A program made the translations under genes and the position numbers. From contig JACQBG010000027.1 in assembly GCA_016194585.1 (NCBI GenBank), positions 1-64,000 on the forward strand: a stretch of DNA of 64,000 nucleotides, given 5' to 3'. Source of the stretch: Gemmatimonadota bacterium (GTDB taxonomy: Bacteria; Gemmatimonadota; Gemmatimonadetes; Gemmatimonadales; Gemmatimonadaceae). Each line of letters begins with the position of its first letter. Within the stretch, counting starts at the first letter, position 1. The notes beneath the pieces were generated by a model. It was given only the letters and a program-made list of their open reading frames with translations, made no database searches and was not told the DNA's origin. Shown here in pieces: positions 8,486-20,173 of the stretch.

Positions 8486-9112
8486 TTACGGCTTCTTCTG
8501 GGGCGCGGCCGAGGCGCGCGACCACACCGCCGCCCGCTCGGAATCGAGCCGCGGCTGCACGTCGGTCCACGCCGAGCTCTGCTGCCCGGCGGCGAGCAGC
8601 GTGATCGGTTGCGTCAGGTCGATCGAGGGGTCGAACACGTACAGCGCCTGCTGCTGCCCCCGCGCCGCGACGCGGCCGTTGCTGAACGCCGGCGTCACCG
8701 CGAGCACCTCGAGCGGGCGGAAGTCGCCCGTCGGGGTGCGCATCACGAGGTCGGTCGCGTCGAAACGCGCCTCCCCCTGTTCGAGCGTGTAGTACGTCAC
8801 GAGCCACACCTGCACGGCGGGGAGCCCCATCCGCGCGGCGATGGCGGCGAGCTCCTTGGCCCGGCTCTCGCGTTGCGCACGCATGGCGCGGTAGGAGTCC
8901 GGCGCCAACAGCCGGATGATCCCCTCGTCGAGCGGGATCGCCTTGATCGAGAGCCCCATGTTCTGGAGCTTCACCGCGATGTCGTCCTGGCGCAGCGAGC
9001 CGAACCCCGCCGGCGGGAGCGCGCCGCGCGCCGCCGGCTGTGCGGCGGCTCCCGCCGCGACCGCCGCCACGAGCGCGGCGGCGCCCATCCCACGTCGCAC
9101 GATCTGCCTCAC
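8486..9112 (-). CDS. Exported protein of unknown function
   Basis: 208 residues, family not recognised. A GTG start at 9112 overlaps the engB stop (GTGA), the usual sign of translational coupling, and puts a good signal peptide at the N-terminus (positively charged RQIVRR, hydrophobic MGAAALVAAVAAGAAAQ). The mature part contains DDIAVKLQNMGLSIKAIPLD, a region of basic/acidic helix (RAMRAQRESRAKELAAIAA), and a beta-rich second half with VQVWLVTYYTLEQGEARF and QQQALYVFDPSIDL. Likely periplasmic. Context (downstream of engB, upstream of an acyltransferase) gives no functional clue. Confidence 0.72.
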   Translation of the reverse strand: MRQIVRRGMGAAALVAAVAAGAAAQPAARGALPPAGFGSLRQDDIAVKLQNMGLSIKAIPLDEGIIRLLAPDSYRAMRAQRESRAKELAAIAARMGLPAVQVWLVTYYTLEQGEARFDATDLVMRTPTGDFRPLEVLAVTPAFSNGRVAARGQQQALYVFDPSIDLTQPITLLAAGQQSSAWTDVQPRLDSERAAVWSRASAAPQKKP

Positions 9113-9771
9113 GCGTCCTCCTCCTCCACGGTGCGCCACGACGGCTGCGACAGCAGGTCGACGATCGCCGCGGCGAGTTCGTCGCGCCCCTCGCCCGTCA
9201 CGGCGCTGAACGGGATCATCTGCTCCCCCTCGATGCCGAGCGACACGGCGAGCGCGTGCAAGCGAGCCGCCACCTGCGAGGGCTTCACCTTGTCGACCTT
9301 GGTCGCGACCACGATGGTTGGTACCCCGATGTCGGCCAACATGTCGAACATCTGCTCGTCGTCCGCCGTCGGGTCGTGGCGCACGTCGAGCAGTTGCACG
9401 ATGCCGCGCAGCTGCGGACTCGCCCGCAGGAACCCCTCGATGAGCGGCTTCCACTCGGCGCGCCGCCCCTTCGAGATGCGCGCGTAACCGTAGCCCGGCA
9501 GGTCGGCGAGCGTGAACAGCTTGTTCACGGCGAAGAAATTGATCTCGCGCGTGCGCCCCGGCGTGTTGCTCACCCGGGCGAACGCCTTGCGGCGCACGAG
9601 CTTGTTGAGGAGCGACGACTTGCCGACGTTCGACCGGCCGGCGAAGGCGATCTCCGGGAGCTCCGCGGCCGGGCGCCATCCGTCGGCCGTCGCCATCGGG
9701 CCGAGGAACTCGAGATGGCGGATGACCAGCGGGTCGGTCGCCTGCTGGGGGGGTGCGGCGCGGTCGGTCAT
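9109..9771 (-). CDS. engB: Ribosome-biogenesis GTPase EngB (YsxC/YihA)
   Basis: A 220-residue GTPase needed for maturation of the large ribosomal subunit. The G motifs are intact: GRSNVGKSS (G1), NTPGRTREINFF (G2 switch), DLPGYGYARISKG (G3), TKVDK (G4), SAVTGEG (G5). The start is the ATG at 9771. It lies downstream of clpX but is separated from it by a terminator-like hairpin whose T-rich tail reaches the start codon, so engB may rely on read-through or its own promoter. The stop overlaps the GTG of the next gene. Confidence 0.95.
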   Translation of the reverse strand: MTDRAAPPQQATDPLVIRHLEFLGPMATADGWRPAAELPEIAFAGRSNVGKSSLLNKLVRRKAFARVSNTPGRTREINFFAVNKLFTLADLPGYGYARISKGRRAEWKPLIEGFLRASPQLRGIVQLLDVRHDPTADDEQMFDMLADIGVPTIVVATKVDKVKPSQVAARLHALAVSLGIEGEQMIPFSAVTGEGRDELAAAIVDLLSQPSWRTVEEEDA

Positions 9772-9807
9772 GGTTAAAAGATAACGGCGGGACTGGTCGT
9801 CCCGCCG
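9772..9807 (-). terminator. Intrinsic terminator after clpX
   Basis: On the minus strand, a 9-bp perfect stem (CGGCGGGAC/GTCCCGCCG, 9785-9793 with 9799-9807, loop of 5) is followed by TTATCTTTTAAC (9773-9784). It immediately precedes the engB start, so it may attenuate engB. Confidence 0.6.
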
Positions 9808-9851
9808 CATCGATCCCCTCGTCGCTCCGGCGCGCGCCGGCCGCGCGAGGT

Positions 9852-11111
<1,260 letters not shown>

Positions 11112-11206
11112 CGACGGGAACGAGCCTCAGTGACGGCGTGGGGGCAGGTCGCCACCCGGAGGTGGGGGCGTACCGCTTCCGACGCTCGACTTTCGGATGA
11201 GTAACA

Positions 11207-11224
11207 GACCCCCCGGAGGGGGTC
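11207..11224. promoter_or_regulatory. GC-rich hairpin overlapping a possible clpX promoter
   Basis: GACCCCC (11207-11213) pairs with GGGGGTC (11218-11224) around a 4-base loop. On the minus strand a TTGACC (11221-11226) followed 17 bases later by TACTCA could be a weak promoter for clpX, with the hairpin inside its spacer. Speculative. Confidence 0.3.
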
Positions 11225-11244
11225 AAGCAACTAGGGAGAGCATC

Positions 11245-11270
11245 GGCCTTGTGAACGATTTCACAAGGCC
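11245..11270 (-). terminator. Perfect 11-bp hairpin downstream of clpP
   Basis: GGCCTTGTGAA (11245-11255) pairs perfectly with TTCACAAGGCC (11260-11270) across a CGAT loop. It lies 22 bases past the clpP stop; no long T tract follows on the minus strand, so partial termination or mRNA 3'-end protection is possible. Confidence 0.5.
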
Positions 11271-11292
11271 CGACTTCCGCCTCGCTAACCCC

Positions 11293-11916
11293 TTACTTCG
11301 TTCCCACGAGCGCGCCCGCGACGGCCTCGTCGCGGTGCGTGATCACGCTGTCGATCAGCCCGTACGCCTTGGCCTCTTCGCTCGACATGAAGAAGTCGCG
11401 CTGCATGTCGTTCTCGATCTGCTCGATCGCCTTCCCGGTGTGCTTGGCGTACAACCCGTTCATCTGCGCGCGCAGGTACAGGATCTCCTTCGCCTGGATC
11501 TCGATGTCGGCCGCCGTCCCCTGCGCGCCCCCCGAGGGCTGGTGGATCATGATGCGCGAGTGGGGGAGCGCCGACCGCTTGCCTTCCTTGCCGGCGGCGA
11601 GCAGGAACGACCCCATCGACGCCGCCATCCCCATGCAGATCGTGTTCACCGGCGACCGCAGGAACTGCATCGTGTCGTAGATCGCCATGCCGGCCGACAC
11701 GCTGCCGCCCGGCGAGTTGATGTACAGGTGGATGTCGCGCCCCGGGTTGTCCGCCTCGAGGAAGAGCATCTGCGCGATGATCATGTTCGCCACGTCGTCG
11801 TTGATCGGCGTGCCGAGGAAGATGATGCGGTCCATCAGGAGCCGCGAATAGACGTCGTAGCTCCGCTCGCCGCGGCTCGACCGTTCGATGACGTACGGGT
11901 TCGGGATCATGGGCAT
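11293..11916 (-). CDS. clpP: ATP-dependent Clp protease proteolytic subunit ClpP
   Basis: A 207-residue serine peptidase forming the ClpP tetradecamer. The catalytic triad is visible: S100 in GMAASMGS, H125 in IMIHQPSGG and D174 in [19 protein letters not shown] forms the oxyanion loop. The start at 11916 has GAGG eight bases upstream; the longer frame to 12609 is noise within tig. Between tig and clpP lie 95 bases. It works with ClpX encoded just downstream. Confidence 0.97.
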   Translation of the reverse strand: MPMIPNPYVIERSSRGERSYDVYSRLLMDRIIFLGTPINDDVANMIIAQMLFLEADNPGRDIHLYINSPGGSVSAGMAIYDTMQFLRSPVNTICMGMAASMGSFLLAAGKEGKRSALPHSRIMIHQPSGGAQGTAADIEIQAKEILYLRAQMNGLYAKHTGKAIEQIENDMQRDFFMSSEEAKAYGLIDSVITHRDEAVAGALVGTK

Positions 11917-12011
11917 GTCGTCGTCCTCGTGATTCGGTTGGAGGCGGCCGCCGGGCGCGTCGCCGGGCGCCGCGGCGCCCGGTGCTGCCCCGAGTATCGG
12001 CCGCGGTTCGT

Positions 12012-13256
12012 TCACGCCTGCTCGACCGTGTTCTGCCCGAGGAGCCACGCGAACACGCGCTCCTCGGTCACGCCGCGCTCGATCTCGCGCAGCCGCCCGG
12101 CCTTCTCCAGCGCCGCGTACACCTGCGACACGTCCGCGCCGCGCTTCTCCGCCATCTCGGCGACCTTCTCGTCGACGTCCTTCTCCGTCGCCGCGAGCTG
12201 CTGGCGCTGGGCGATCGTCTCGATCACGAGGTCGCGCCGCACCTGCCGTTCCGCCGTCGCGTGGAACTGGTCGGCGAACTGCTCGATCTCCCCTTCGGGC
12301 ACCTGGTACGCCTTCGCGTACGCCGCCACGAGCTGCTTCACCCACGACGGCGGGACGTCGAACGGGTTGGCGCCGATGATCTCCTCGAGGAGCGCACCGC
12401 GCGCGGCCGCGTCGGCCTCGCGCACGGCGTTCGCCTCGAGGTCCTCGCGCACGGCCTTCGTGAGCGCGTCCAGCGACTCGAAGTCGCCGAGCTCGCGTGC
12501 CAGCGCGTCGTCGAGGGCGGGGAGCGTCTTGCGCTTCACCTCGCTCAGCGCCGCCCGCACCTGCTTCGACTTGCCGCGCTGCGCCTCGTCGGGGAAGTCG
12601 TCGGGCCACTTCACCAGCTGCTCCGTCGACGCGCCCGGCGCGAGCCCGAGGATCACTTCCTCGATCGCCGAGATCGCCTGTCCCTCGCCGATCACGAGGC
12701 GGTACTCCTTCCCCTCGGCGATCGTGCCGTCGTCATCGGCCACGGCGAGCGTGACGGTGACCATGTCGCCCTCGCGCGGCTTCTCCTCCACCGGCGCCCA
12801 GGTCGCGCGCTGGTCGCGCATCGACTCGAGTTGGGCGGCCACCGTCTCGTCGGTCACGGTGGGATTCGGGCGCGTCACGCGGAAGCCGCTCAGGCGCTCC
12901 AGCGCCAGCTCGGGCTTCACCTCGCAATGGAGCTCGAACGTCAGCGCCTGCGTGTCGTCGAACTTCACGTCGTGGGCATGCGGCTGCGTGATCGGCTCGA
13001 GCTTCTCGCTCTCGATCACGCTCTCGTACGCTTCGCGCATCAGCTGGTCGATCGCTTCGGCCTCGATCTCCTGCGCGAACTTCTTGCGCACGATCGCGGC
13101 GGGCGCCTTGCCGGCCCGGAAGCCGGGCAGCCGCACCGACTGGGCCACGCGCTTCGCCGCGCGCTCCTTGGCTTCGGCCACGCGCGTCGCCGAGACCGAG
13201 ATCTGCAGCCGGCGCTCGAGGCCTTCGGCCTTACGGGAAAGAACCTGGATGTCCAT
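12012..13256 (-). CDS. tig: Trigger factor, ribosome-associated chaperone and prolyl isomerase
   Basis: A 414-residue chaperone binding nascent chains at the ribosomal exit. The N-terminal ribosome-binding domain holds the signature PGFRAGKAP (ribosomal L23 contact GFRxGxxP); a central FKBP-like domain (about 155-240, [16 protein letters not shown]) and a helical C-terminal domain follow. Length is close to the usual 430. It heads the tig-clpP-clpX operon, transcribed leftward from the 213-base gap shared with the tRNA-Leu gene. Confidence 0.94.
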   Translation of the reverse strand: MDIQVLSRKAEGLERRLQISVSATRVAEAKERAAKRVAQSVRLPGFRAGKAPAAIVRKKFAQEIEAEAIDQLMREAYESVIESEKLEPITQPHAHDVKFDDTQALTFELHCEVKPELALERLSGFRVTRPNPTVTDETVAAQLESMRDQRATWAPVEEKPREGDMVTVTLAVADDDGTIAEGKEYRLVIGEGQAISAIEEVILGLAPGASTEQLVKWPDDFPDEAQRGKSKQVRAALSEVKRKTLPALDDALARELGDFESLDALTKAVREDLEANAVREADAAARGALLEEIIGANPFDVPPSWVKQLVAAYAKAYQVPEGEIEQFADQFHATAERQVRRDLVIETIAQRQQLAATEKDVDEKVAEMAEKRGADVSQVYAALEKAGRLREIERGVTEERVFAWLLGQNTVEQA

Positions 13257-13469
13257 GGGTCGCTATGGGTAAATACCCCGCCACAGGCATGCCCGGGCGG
13301 GGTGGAGAAGGGCTGTTCGTGTGAGGAGGAATCTAAACGGATGTGGGGGGGTGGGCCAAGGTAGGGAGCCCGGCCTTCGCGCCCGGCGAACCCACGGGAA
13401 CGACGCCTCGGATCCACGCCGGCACGGCAACGACGCCGCAGATCGACGCAGAGATGGCAGGAACATCGA

Positions 13470-13551
13470 TGCGAGAGCCGGGGGTCGAACCCGGACGGAT
13501 TTCTCCACAGGATCCTAAGTCCTGCGCGTCTGCCAGTTCCGCCACTCTCGC
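13470..13551 (-). tRNA. tRNA-Leu (anticodon UAG)
   Basis: On the minus strand, acceptor strands GCGAGAG (from 13551) and CTCTCGC (to 13471) pair, a D-arm GCGGAACTGGCAGACGC, the anticodon stem CAGGA/TCCTG enclosing CTTAGGA (anticodon TAG), a long class II variable arm, and a T-arm with GGTTCGACCC follow. The discriminator is A (13470); CCA is not encoded. A possible -10 TAAGAT lies just upstream at 13559-13564. Confidence 0.95.
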
Positions 13552-13572
13552 GTCCCGTAATCTTACAGACGA

Positions 13573-13609
13573 ACGAGCGCCCGCGGCTGCATCAGCCGCG
13601 GGCGCTCGT
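13573..13609 (-). terminator. 17-bp perfect hairpin downstream of degP
   Basis: The arms 13573-13589 and 13593-13609 are perfectly complementary, with a CAT loop. It starts 20 bases beyond the degP stop and precedes the tRNA-Leu gene. Stability suggests an intrinsic terminator, although the following bases are only weakly T-rich. Confidence 0.6.
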
Positions 13610-13628
13610 CATGCTGCTGCCACGGCGT

Positions 13629-15185
13629 CTACTGCCCGACGCGTAGGTTCACGACGCGGCTGAACGGCTCGCCGCTGCGCGAATCGATCGCGGTGAGCTT
13701 GAGGCCGACGTAGTCGCCGTCCTTGAGCGCCGCGAGCGCGCGCATGAGGTCCGACGCGTTGCGCACCGGCCCCTTCACCTTCTCGGGGAACGTGATGTCG
13801 GTGATGATGTCCCCCGGACCGACCTTCTGCCACGACGGCCCGTTGCGGTCGATGTCCTTCACGATCACGCCGGTCTGGTTGTCGCTGAACCGGTTGGCCT
13901 TGAGGATCGAGGGCGTCAGCGCCTCCACGGCGAAGCCGAGCTTCTTCGCGGTCGCCGTCGGGCCGGCCGCGTTGTCGTCGGAGGGGCGCGCGGCGACCGC
14001 CACCGCCTTCCCGTCGCTCTCGGCTTCCATGAGCTTCACCTTGAACGTCTTCTTCTCGCCGTAACGGACCCCTTCCATCTCCACCGTCTCGCCGGGCTGG
14101 TGCGAGCGCACGATGCGCTGCAGGGTGCTCACGCGGTCGACGGGCTTGCCGTCGGCCTTGAGGATGATGTCACCCGACTCCATCCCCGCCTTCTCGGCCG
14201 GGCCGTCGGGCGGATTGAAGCTCCCGATCTTCACGCCGGCGATGTCCTTCAGCTTGTTCACCGCGGCGTCCTCCGCCGTCACCTCGCCGATCGTCGCGCC
14301 CATGATGGCGCGGCGCACGCGGCCGTGGGCGATGATGTCGTCCATCACCGTCTTGGCGAGCGTGATCGGGATCGCGAAACCGTAACCCGTGTACGTGCCC
14401 GTCGGACTGGCGATGGCGCTGTTGATGCCGACCACCTCGCCGCGGATGTTCACGAGCGGCCCGCCCGAGTTGCCGGGGTTGATCGCGGCGTCGGTCTGAA
14501 GGAAGTCCTGGATCGCGAGCCGGTCGCGGTTCAGCCCCTGCAGCTCCTGCGACCGCCCCTTCGCGCTGATGATCCCGGCCGTCACCGTGAAGTCGAGGCC
14601 GAGCGGATTGCCGATCGCCAGCGCCCACTCACCGACGCGCACCTTCGCGTCGTCGCCGAGCGAGACCGTCGGCAGGTCCTTGGCGTCGATCTTGATCACC
14701 GCCACGTCCGTCTGCGGGTCGCGGCCGATGACCTTCGCCTTGAACGAGCGGCGGTCGGTGAGCGTCACCGTCACGTGGTCCGCGCCCTCGACGACGTGGT
14801 TGTTGGTGAGCACGTAGCCGTCGGTCGACACGATGAAGCCCGAGCCGCTCGATTCCTGCGGACCCTGGGCGCGCGGGTCCTGGAACAGGTCCTCGAACCC
14901 CTGCATCCCGGGCGGCAGCTGGCGCTGGCGGCGGGCATCGGCCGGACGCGCGTCGCGCTCGGCGACGATCGAGACCACCGCCGGCGTGACGTGCTCGGCG
15001 ATGGCGACGAAGGCGTTCGACTGGTCGGCGAGCGGCTGCACCGCGGCGCTCAGCGGCTTCGACGGCCCCTTGCCCTGGGCCGACAGGATGCGCGTCCAGT
15101 CCATGGACGACGCGAACACGATGCCGGAGACGAACGCGGTCGCCGCGATGGCGAAGATCTTGGGTCTGGTCAGATTGAGGCTCAT
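13629..15185 (-). CDS. degP: DegP/HtrA-family periplasmic serine protease
   Basis: 518 residues from the ATG at 15185, chosen because MSLNLTRPK begins a proper signal/anchor segment (residues 8-27). The trypsin-like domain carries the triad H130 (TNNHV), D160 (QTDVAVIK) and S240 (NPGNSGGPL); two PDZ domains follow (about 295-390 and 420-515, with AEKAGMESGDIILKADGKPV and GPGDIITDITF). The family degrades or refolds misfolded envelope proteins. The first PDZ-linker region has a glutamine/arginine-rich regulatory loop (ADARRQRQLPPGMQ) typical of HtrA LA loops. It lies downstream of dnaK, 147 bases away, so both are likely stress-linked though not necessarily one operon. Confidence 0.93.
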   Translation of the reverse strand: MSLNLTRPKIFAIAATAFVSGIVFASSMDWTRILSAQGKGPSKPLSAAVQPLADQSNAFVAIAEHVTPAVVSIVAERDARPADARRQRQLPPGMQGFEDLFQDPRAQGPQESSGSGFIVSTDGYVLTNNHVVEGADHVTVTLTDRRSFKAKVIGRDPQTDVAVIKIDAKDLPTVSLGDDAKVRVGEWALAIGNPLGLDFTVTAGIISAKGRSQELQGLNRDRLAIQDFLQTDAAINPGNSGGPLVNIRGEVVGINSAIASPTGTYTGYGFAIPITLAKTVMDDIIAHGRVRRAIMGATIGEVTAEDAAVNKLKDIAGVKIGSFNPPDGPAEKAGMESGDIILKADGKPVDRVSTLQRIVRSHQPGETVEMEGVRYGEKKTFKVKLMEAESDGKAVAVAARPSDDNAAGPTATAKKLGFAVEALTPSILKANRFSDNQTGVIVKDIDRNGPSWQKVGPGDIITDITFPEKVKGPVRNASDLMRALAALKDGDYVGLKLTAIDSRSGEPFSRVVNLRVGQ

Positions 15186-15253
15186 GGATGAATTCCGGTT
15201 CTGCGGGGGACGCAATTAAGAACCCGGGGCCGCCAGAAAAGTTGCCCGCTGCG

Positions 15254-15316
15254 CGACGGCCGACGCTCCGAAGTTAGCGACGCCACTGGGCATCGCGCTC
15301 GGATCGTCGGCCGTCG
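15254..15316 (-). repeat. 12-bp inverted repeat downstream of dnaK
   Basis: CGACGGCCGACG (15254-15265) and CGTCGGCCGTCG (15305-15316) are perfect complements 39 bases apart, between dnaK and degP. It could form a long-loop stem at the dnaK 3' end; a terminator role is uncertain. Confidence 0.35.
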
Positions 15317-15332
15317 GCCCCGGCGGACCGGG

Positions 15333-17264
<1,932 letters not shown>

Positions 17265-17378
17265 TGGATCCTCGGAGTTACTTTTTGTGGGCGTCGCGCC
17301 GCGCGAGCCGTGTCCGGCACACACGACGGAAGCCGCCGGAGCTCGGTTTCGCTCCAGCGTGCACCGTCATGAACAGCA

Positions 17379-17404
17379 AGGATAGGGCCATGAAAGCGTG
17401 TCAA
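17379..17404 (-). promoter_or_regulatory. Candidate promoter for dnaK
   Basis: On the minus strand, TTGACA (17404-17399) is followed by CCCTAT/TATCCT (around 17387-17379). Spacing is shorter than sigma70 optimum and resembles a heat-shock sigma pattern (TTGAA-like then CCCCAT-like). Inference from consensus only. Confidence 0.35.
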
Positions 17405-17484
17405 AGTGGCCAGAAGTCGTTGATTTTGAAGCAGTTGGACAGTGCCAAATCGGCATATGACAGTTTGGGGGACCAAGAGACCGC

Positions 17485-18267
17485 ATGATCCCGCTTTCGG
17501 ATGAGAATCCGACCGTCCGCACGCCGTGGATGACCATCCTGATCCTCACGGCGATGTTCGCCGTGTGGTTCGTTGTGCAGGGGGCTGGCGGGCTGTTCGG
17601 TCCCAGCGATCTCTTGGCCCGGAGCGTCTGCAACCTCGGCCTCGTCCCAGGTGAGCTGACCGGGCGCGCGCCGCTTGGCAGCGGGGTGCCGATCGGCGAC
17701 GGGTTGGCCTGCGTCGTCGATCACGACTGGATCAACTGGCTGACGCCGCTCATCTCGCTCTTCCTGCATGGCGGCTGGGCGCACATCCTCGGCAACGCCC
17801 TCTTCTTCTGGGTGTTCGGCAACAACATCGAGGACGTGATGGGGCGCGGGCGGTTCCTCGCGTTCTACCTCCTGTGCGGGCTGGTCGCGTCGGCGACGCA
17901 CGTGCTGGTCGATCCCGCGTCGCCGGTGCCGACGGTGGGCGCGAGCGGCGCGATCTCCGGCGTCATGGGCGCCTACCTCGTGCTCTTTCCCCGCGTGCGC
18001 GTGCGGATGTTCTTCTTCTTCCTGATCTTCTGGAAGGTGATCCCGATCCCGGCGTGGGCGGTGCTGCTCTGGTGGTTCGGCATGCAACTGCTCTCGGGCT
18101 TGCCGCAGGTGCTCACGCCGAGTCCGGAGATCGCCGGCGGGGTGGCCGTGTGGGCGCACATCGGCGGGTTCCTCACCGGGGTGATCCTCGTGCGGGCGTT
18201 CGAGGACCCGGAACTGGTGCAGCGGCGGCGGATCGCGCTCGCCGGGCTGGGCGTCCCGCCGGGATGA
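17485..18267 (+). CDS. Rhomboid-family intramembrane serine protease
   Basis: 260 residues with about six membrane segments. The catalytic serine is S154 in GASGAISG and the general base is H225 in WAHIGGF; the conserved HGGWAHILGN (95-104) contributes the oxyanion asparagine. Rhomboids cleave transmembrane substrates inside the inner membrane. The substrate here is unknown. The gene is divergent from dnaK across 220 bases and ends before the phosphate-transport pair. The long soluble loop between segments 1 and 2 (residues 40-85) is a common feature of bacterial homologues. Confidence 0.92.
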   Translation: MIPLSDENPTVRTPWMTILILTAMFAVWFVVQGAGGLFGPSDLLARSVCNLGLVPGELTGRAPLGSGVPIGDGLACVVDHDWINWLTPLISLFLHGGWAHILGNALFFWVFGNNIEDVMGRGRFLAFYLLCGLVASATHVLVDPASPVPTVGASGAISGVMGAYLVLFPRVRVRMFFFFLIFWKVIPIPAWAVLLWWFGMQLLSGLPQVLTPSPEIAGGVAVWAHIGGFLTGVILVRAFEDPELVQRRRIALAGLGVPPG

Positions 18268-18301
18268 CCATGGGCCGGCGGCCGCCGCGGCTTTATGGTT
18301 T

Positions 18302-18322
18302 GCGCCCGATTGTCACGGGCGC
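18302..18322 (+). terminator. Small hairpin after the rhomboid gene
   Basis: GCGCCCG (18302-18308) pairs with CGGGCGC (18316-18322) around a 7-base loop, followed by CTAAATT. It may end the rhomboid transcript or sit in the promoter zone of the DUF47 gene at 18377. Confidence 0.35.
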
Positions 18323-18376
18323 CTAAATTCCGGCACTGCATCACTCCCACCCCCGCGTACGCCGAGGCACGCCCCC

Positions 18377-18988
18377 GTGCGGCTGATCCCCAGAGACGAA
18401 GGCTTCTTCGAGTTGTTCGACGGGCTGGCGACGCGCATGACGCGTTCGGCCGCCCTCCTCAATGCGCTCTTCACCGAGCCCACGCGGCTCGACCAGTACG
18501 CCGGCCAGATCAAGGAGCTCGAGCATCAGGCCGACGAGATCACGCACGAGATCATGAACCGCATCGACCGGAGCTTCGTGACGCCACTCGATCGCGAGGA
18601 CATCCACCTGCTGGCGACGCGGCTCGACAACGTCGTCGACCTGATGGACGGCACGGCGCGGCGCGCGCAGATGTTCCATCTCGCCGACCGCCGCGACCCG
18701 GCCAAGGACCTCACCCGCGTGCTGCTGCAGGCGACCGAGGCGATCGCCCAGGCGGTGACGTCGATCAAGGACCCGTCGGCGGTGGCGCTCATCGGGCGCG
18801 ACGTGAAGAAGCTCGAGGAGGAGGCCGACGCGATCTACTCGTCGGCCGTCGGGGCGCTGTTCGACGGCAAGCCCGACGCGCTCGAGGTCATCAAGTGGAA
18901 GGAGCTCTACGACAACATCGAGCACGCGATCGACGAGGCCGACGACGTGCTCAACGTCCTCGAGAGCATCTCCATCAAGAACAGCTAG
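18377..18988 (+). CDS. DUF47 (PhoU-like) protein, Pit accessory
   Basis: 203 residues, GTG start at 18377, all-helical. It shows the PhoU-like repeat with acidic clusters that bind metal in this fold (KELEHQADEITHEIMNRID, DREDIHLLATRLDNVVDLMD, KKLEEEADAIYS, DNIEHAIDEADDVLNVLE). DUF47 genes commonly precede pit genes and are thought to regulate the transporter; here pit starts 6 bases later, which supports that role. Cytoplasmic. Confidence 0.93.
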   Translation: MRLIPRDEGFFELFDGLATRMTRSAALLNALFTEPTRLDQYAGQIKELEHQADEITHEIMNRIDRSFVTPLDREDIHLLATRLDNVVDLMDGTARRAQMFHLADRRDPAKDLTRVLLQATEAIAQAVTSIKDPSAVALIGRDVKKLEEEADAIYSSAVGALFDGKPDALEVIKWKELYDNIEHAIDEADDVLNVLESISIKNS

Positions 18989-18994
18989 GCGCCC

Positions 18995-20032
18995 GTGATC
19001 ACGTACGTCATCGTCATCATCCTGATCGCGTTCGTCTTCGATTTCCTCAACGGGTTCCACGATTCGGCGAACTCGATCGCCACGATCGTCGGCACGCGGG
19101 TGCTGTCGCCGCTCGCCGCCGTGATGTGGGCGGCGACGTTCAACTTCGCCGCCGTCCTGTTCGGCAGCACCGCGGTGGCCAAGGCGGTGAGCGGCGGGTT
19201 CATCGTGCAGGGGGTCGTCACGCCGAACGTGATCTGCGCGGGGCTCGTCGGCGCCGTCGTGTGGAACATCATCACGTGGTACTTCGGCATCCCCTCGAGC
19301 TCGTCGCACGCGCTCATCGGCGGGCTGGCGGGGGCGGCCGTCGCCAAGGCCGGGTTCGGCGCCCTCCTCTGGGGGGGGAAGTGGATCGAGACGCTCGTCG
19401 CCATCGTGCTCTCGCCGCTCATGGGCATCGTCATCGGCTTCGCCCTCATGGCGCTCGTCTTCAACCTGTTCCAGAAGGTGACGCCGCGGCGCGTCGACAA
19501 GCTGTTCCGGCCCGGGCAGTTGCTCTCCTCGGCGTGGCTCTCGCTGGCGCACGGCACGAACGACGCGCAGAAGACGATCGGCGTCATCGTCGGCCTCCTC
19601 GTCGCGTCGAAGGACGCGATCGCGAAGGAGCCGGGGTGGACGCATTACCTGTACGTCGACAGCATCGACCACATCCCGGCGTGGGTGAAGCTCGTCGCCT
19701 ATTCGTGCATCTCGCTCGGCACGCTGTTCGGCGGCTGGCGCATCGTGCACACGATGGGGTCGCGCATCACGCGGCTGCGTCCGGTGAGCGGGTTCTGCGC
19801 CGAGACGGGCGGGGCGATCGTGATCTTCACGGCGGCGCACTTCGGCATCCCGGTGAGCACCACGCACACCATCACCGGCTCGATCGTCGGCGTGGGGGCG
19901 ACGAACCGGCTGTCCGGGGTGCGGTGGGGGATCGCCCGGCGCATCGTGTGGGCGTGGGTGCTGACGATCCCGATGGCGGGGATGGTCGCCGCGATCAGTT
20001 ACCTGCTGCTGTCGGCGTTCCTCCCGTACTAG
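18995..20032 (+). CDS. pit: Inorganic phosphate transporter, PiT family
   Basis: 345 residues, GTG start at 18995. The two inverted PiT signature motifs are present: FLNGFHDSANSIATIVGTR near the N-terminus and SLAHGTNDAQKTIGVI in the second half, with GIPSSSSHALIGGLAG and GIPVSTTHTITGSIVG. About ten membrane segments. It is a low-affinity, ion-coupled phosphate (usually metal-phosphate) importer of the inner membrane. It pairs with the DUF47 gene and lies directly before pstS, giving low- and high-affinity uptake side by side. A strong hairpin terminator follows. Confidence 0.95.
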   Translation: MITYVIVIILIAFVFDFLNGFHDSANSIATIVGTRVLSPLAAVMWAATFNFAAVLFGSTAVAKAVSGGFIVQGVVTPNVICAGLVGAVVWNIITWYFGIPSSSSHALIGGLAGAAVAKAGFGALLWGGKWIETLVAIVLSPLMGIVIGFALMALVFNLFQKVTPRRVDKLFRPGQLLSSAWLSLAHGTNDAQKTIGVIVGLLVASKDAIAKEPGWTHYLYVDSIDHIPAWVKLVAYSCISLGTLFGGWRIVHTMGSRITRLRPVSGFCAETGGAIVIFTAAHFGIPVSTTHTITGSIVGVGATNRLSGVRWGIARRIVWAWVLTIPMAGMVAAISYLLLSAFLPY

Positions 20033-20060
20033 CGGTCTCGGCCGCATCGGTGACTGACGA

Positions 20061-20090
20061 GGGGCGGGGCCGCGAGGTTCCGCCCCTTTA
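20061..20090 (+). terminator. Intrinsic terminator of the DUF47-pit operon
   Basis: GGGGCGGGGCC (20061-20071) pairs with GGTTCCGCCCC (20076-20086), including two G-U wobbles, across a GCGA (GNRA) tetraloop, followed by TTTA. It lies 28 bases past the pit stop. Confidence 0.75.
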
Positions 20091-20141
20091 CGCGTTCGTT
20101 ACCGCGCTCGCGGCGCGCCGTTACAGAGCTGGTCGAGCTTA

Positions 20142-20170
20142 TTGGCTCCACTCTACACACCTGGAGCCAA
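20142..20170 (+). promoter_or_regulatory. Hairpin sequestering the pstS ribosome-binding site
   Basis: TTGGCTCCA (20142-20150) and TGGAGCCAA (20162-20170) are perfect 9-bp complements across an 11-base loop. The GGAG at 20163-20166 is the only Shine-Dalgarno-like sequence ahead of pstS and lies within the 3' arm, 7 bases before GTG 20174. Folding would block ribosome entry, so a thermometer, ligand- or protein-controlled switch, or a DNA operator, is possible. Confidence 0.55.
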
Positions 20171-20173
20171 TCC

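Noticed and set aside
13333-13545. 70-residue frame beginning MAELADAQDLGSCGE
   Set aside because: This is the tRNA-Leu gene read as protein, a well-known false gene call.
17265-17484. CIRCE operator for HrcA before dnaK
   Set aside because: No TTAGCACTC-N9-GAGTGCTAA-like inverted repeat is present.
20033-20141. Pho box upstream of pstS
   Set aside because: Only CGTTAC words spaced 24 bases apart are found; neither spacing nor sequence matches the two candidate sites elsewhere.
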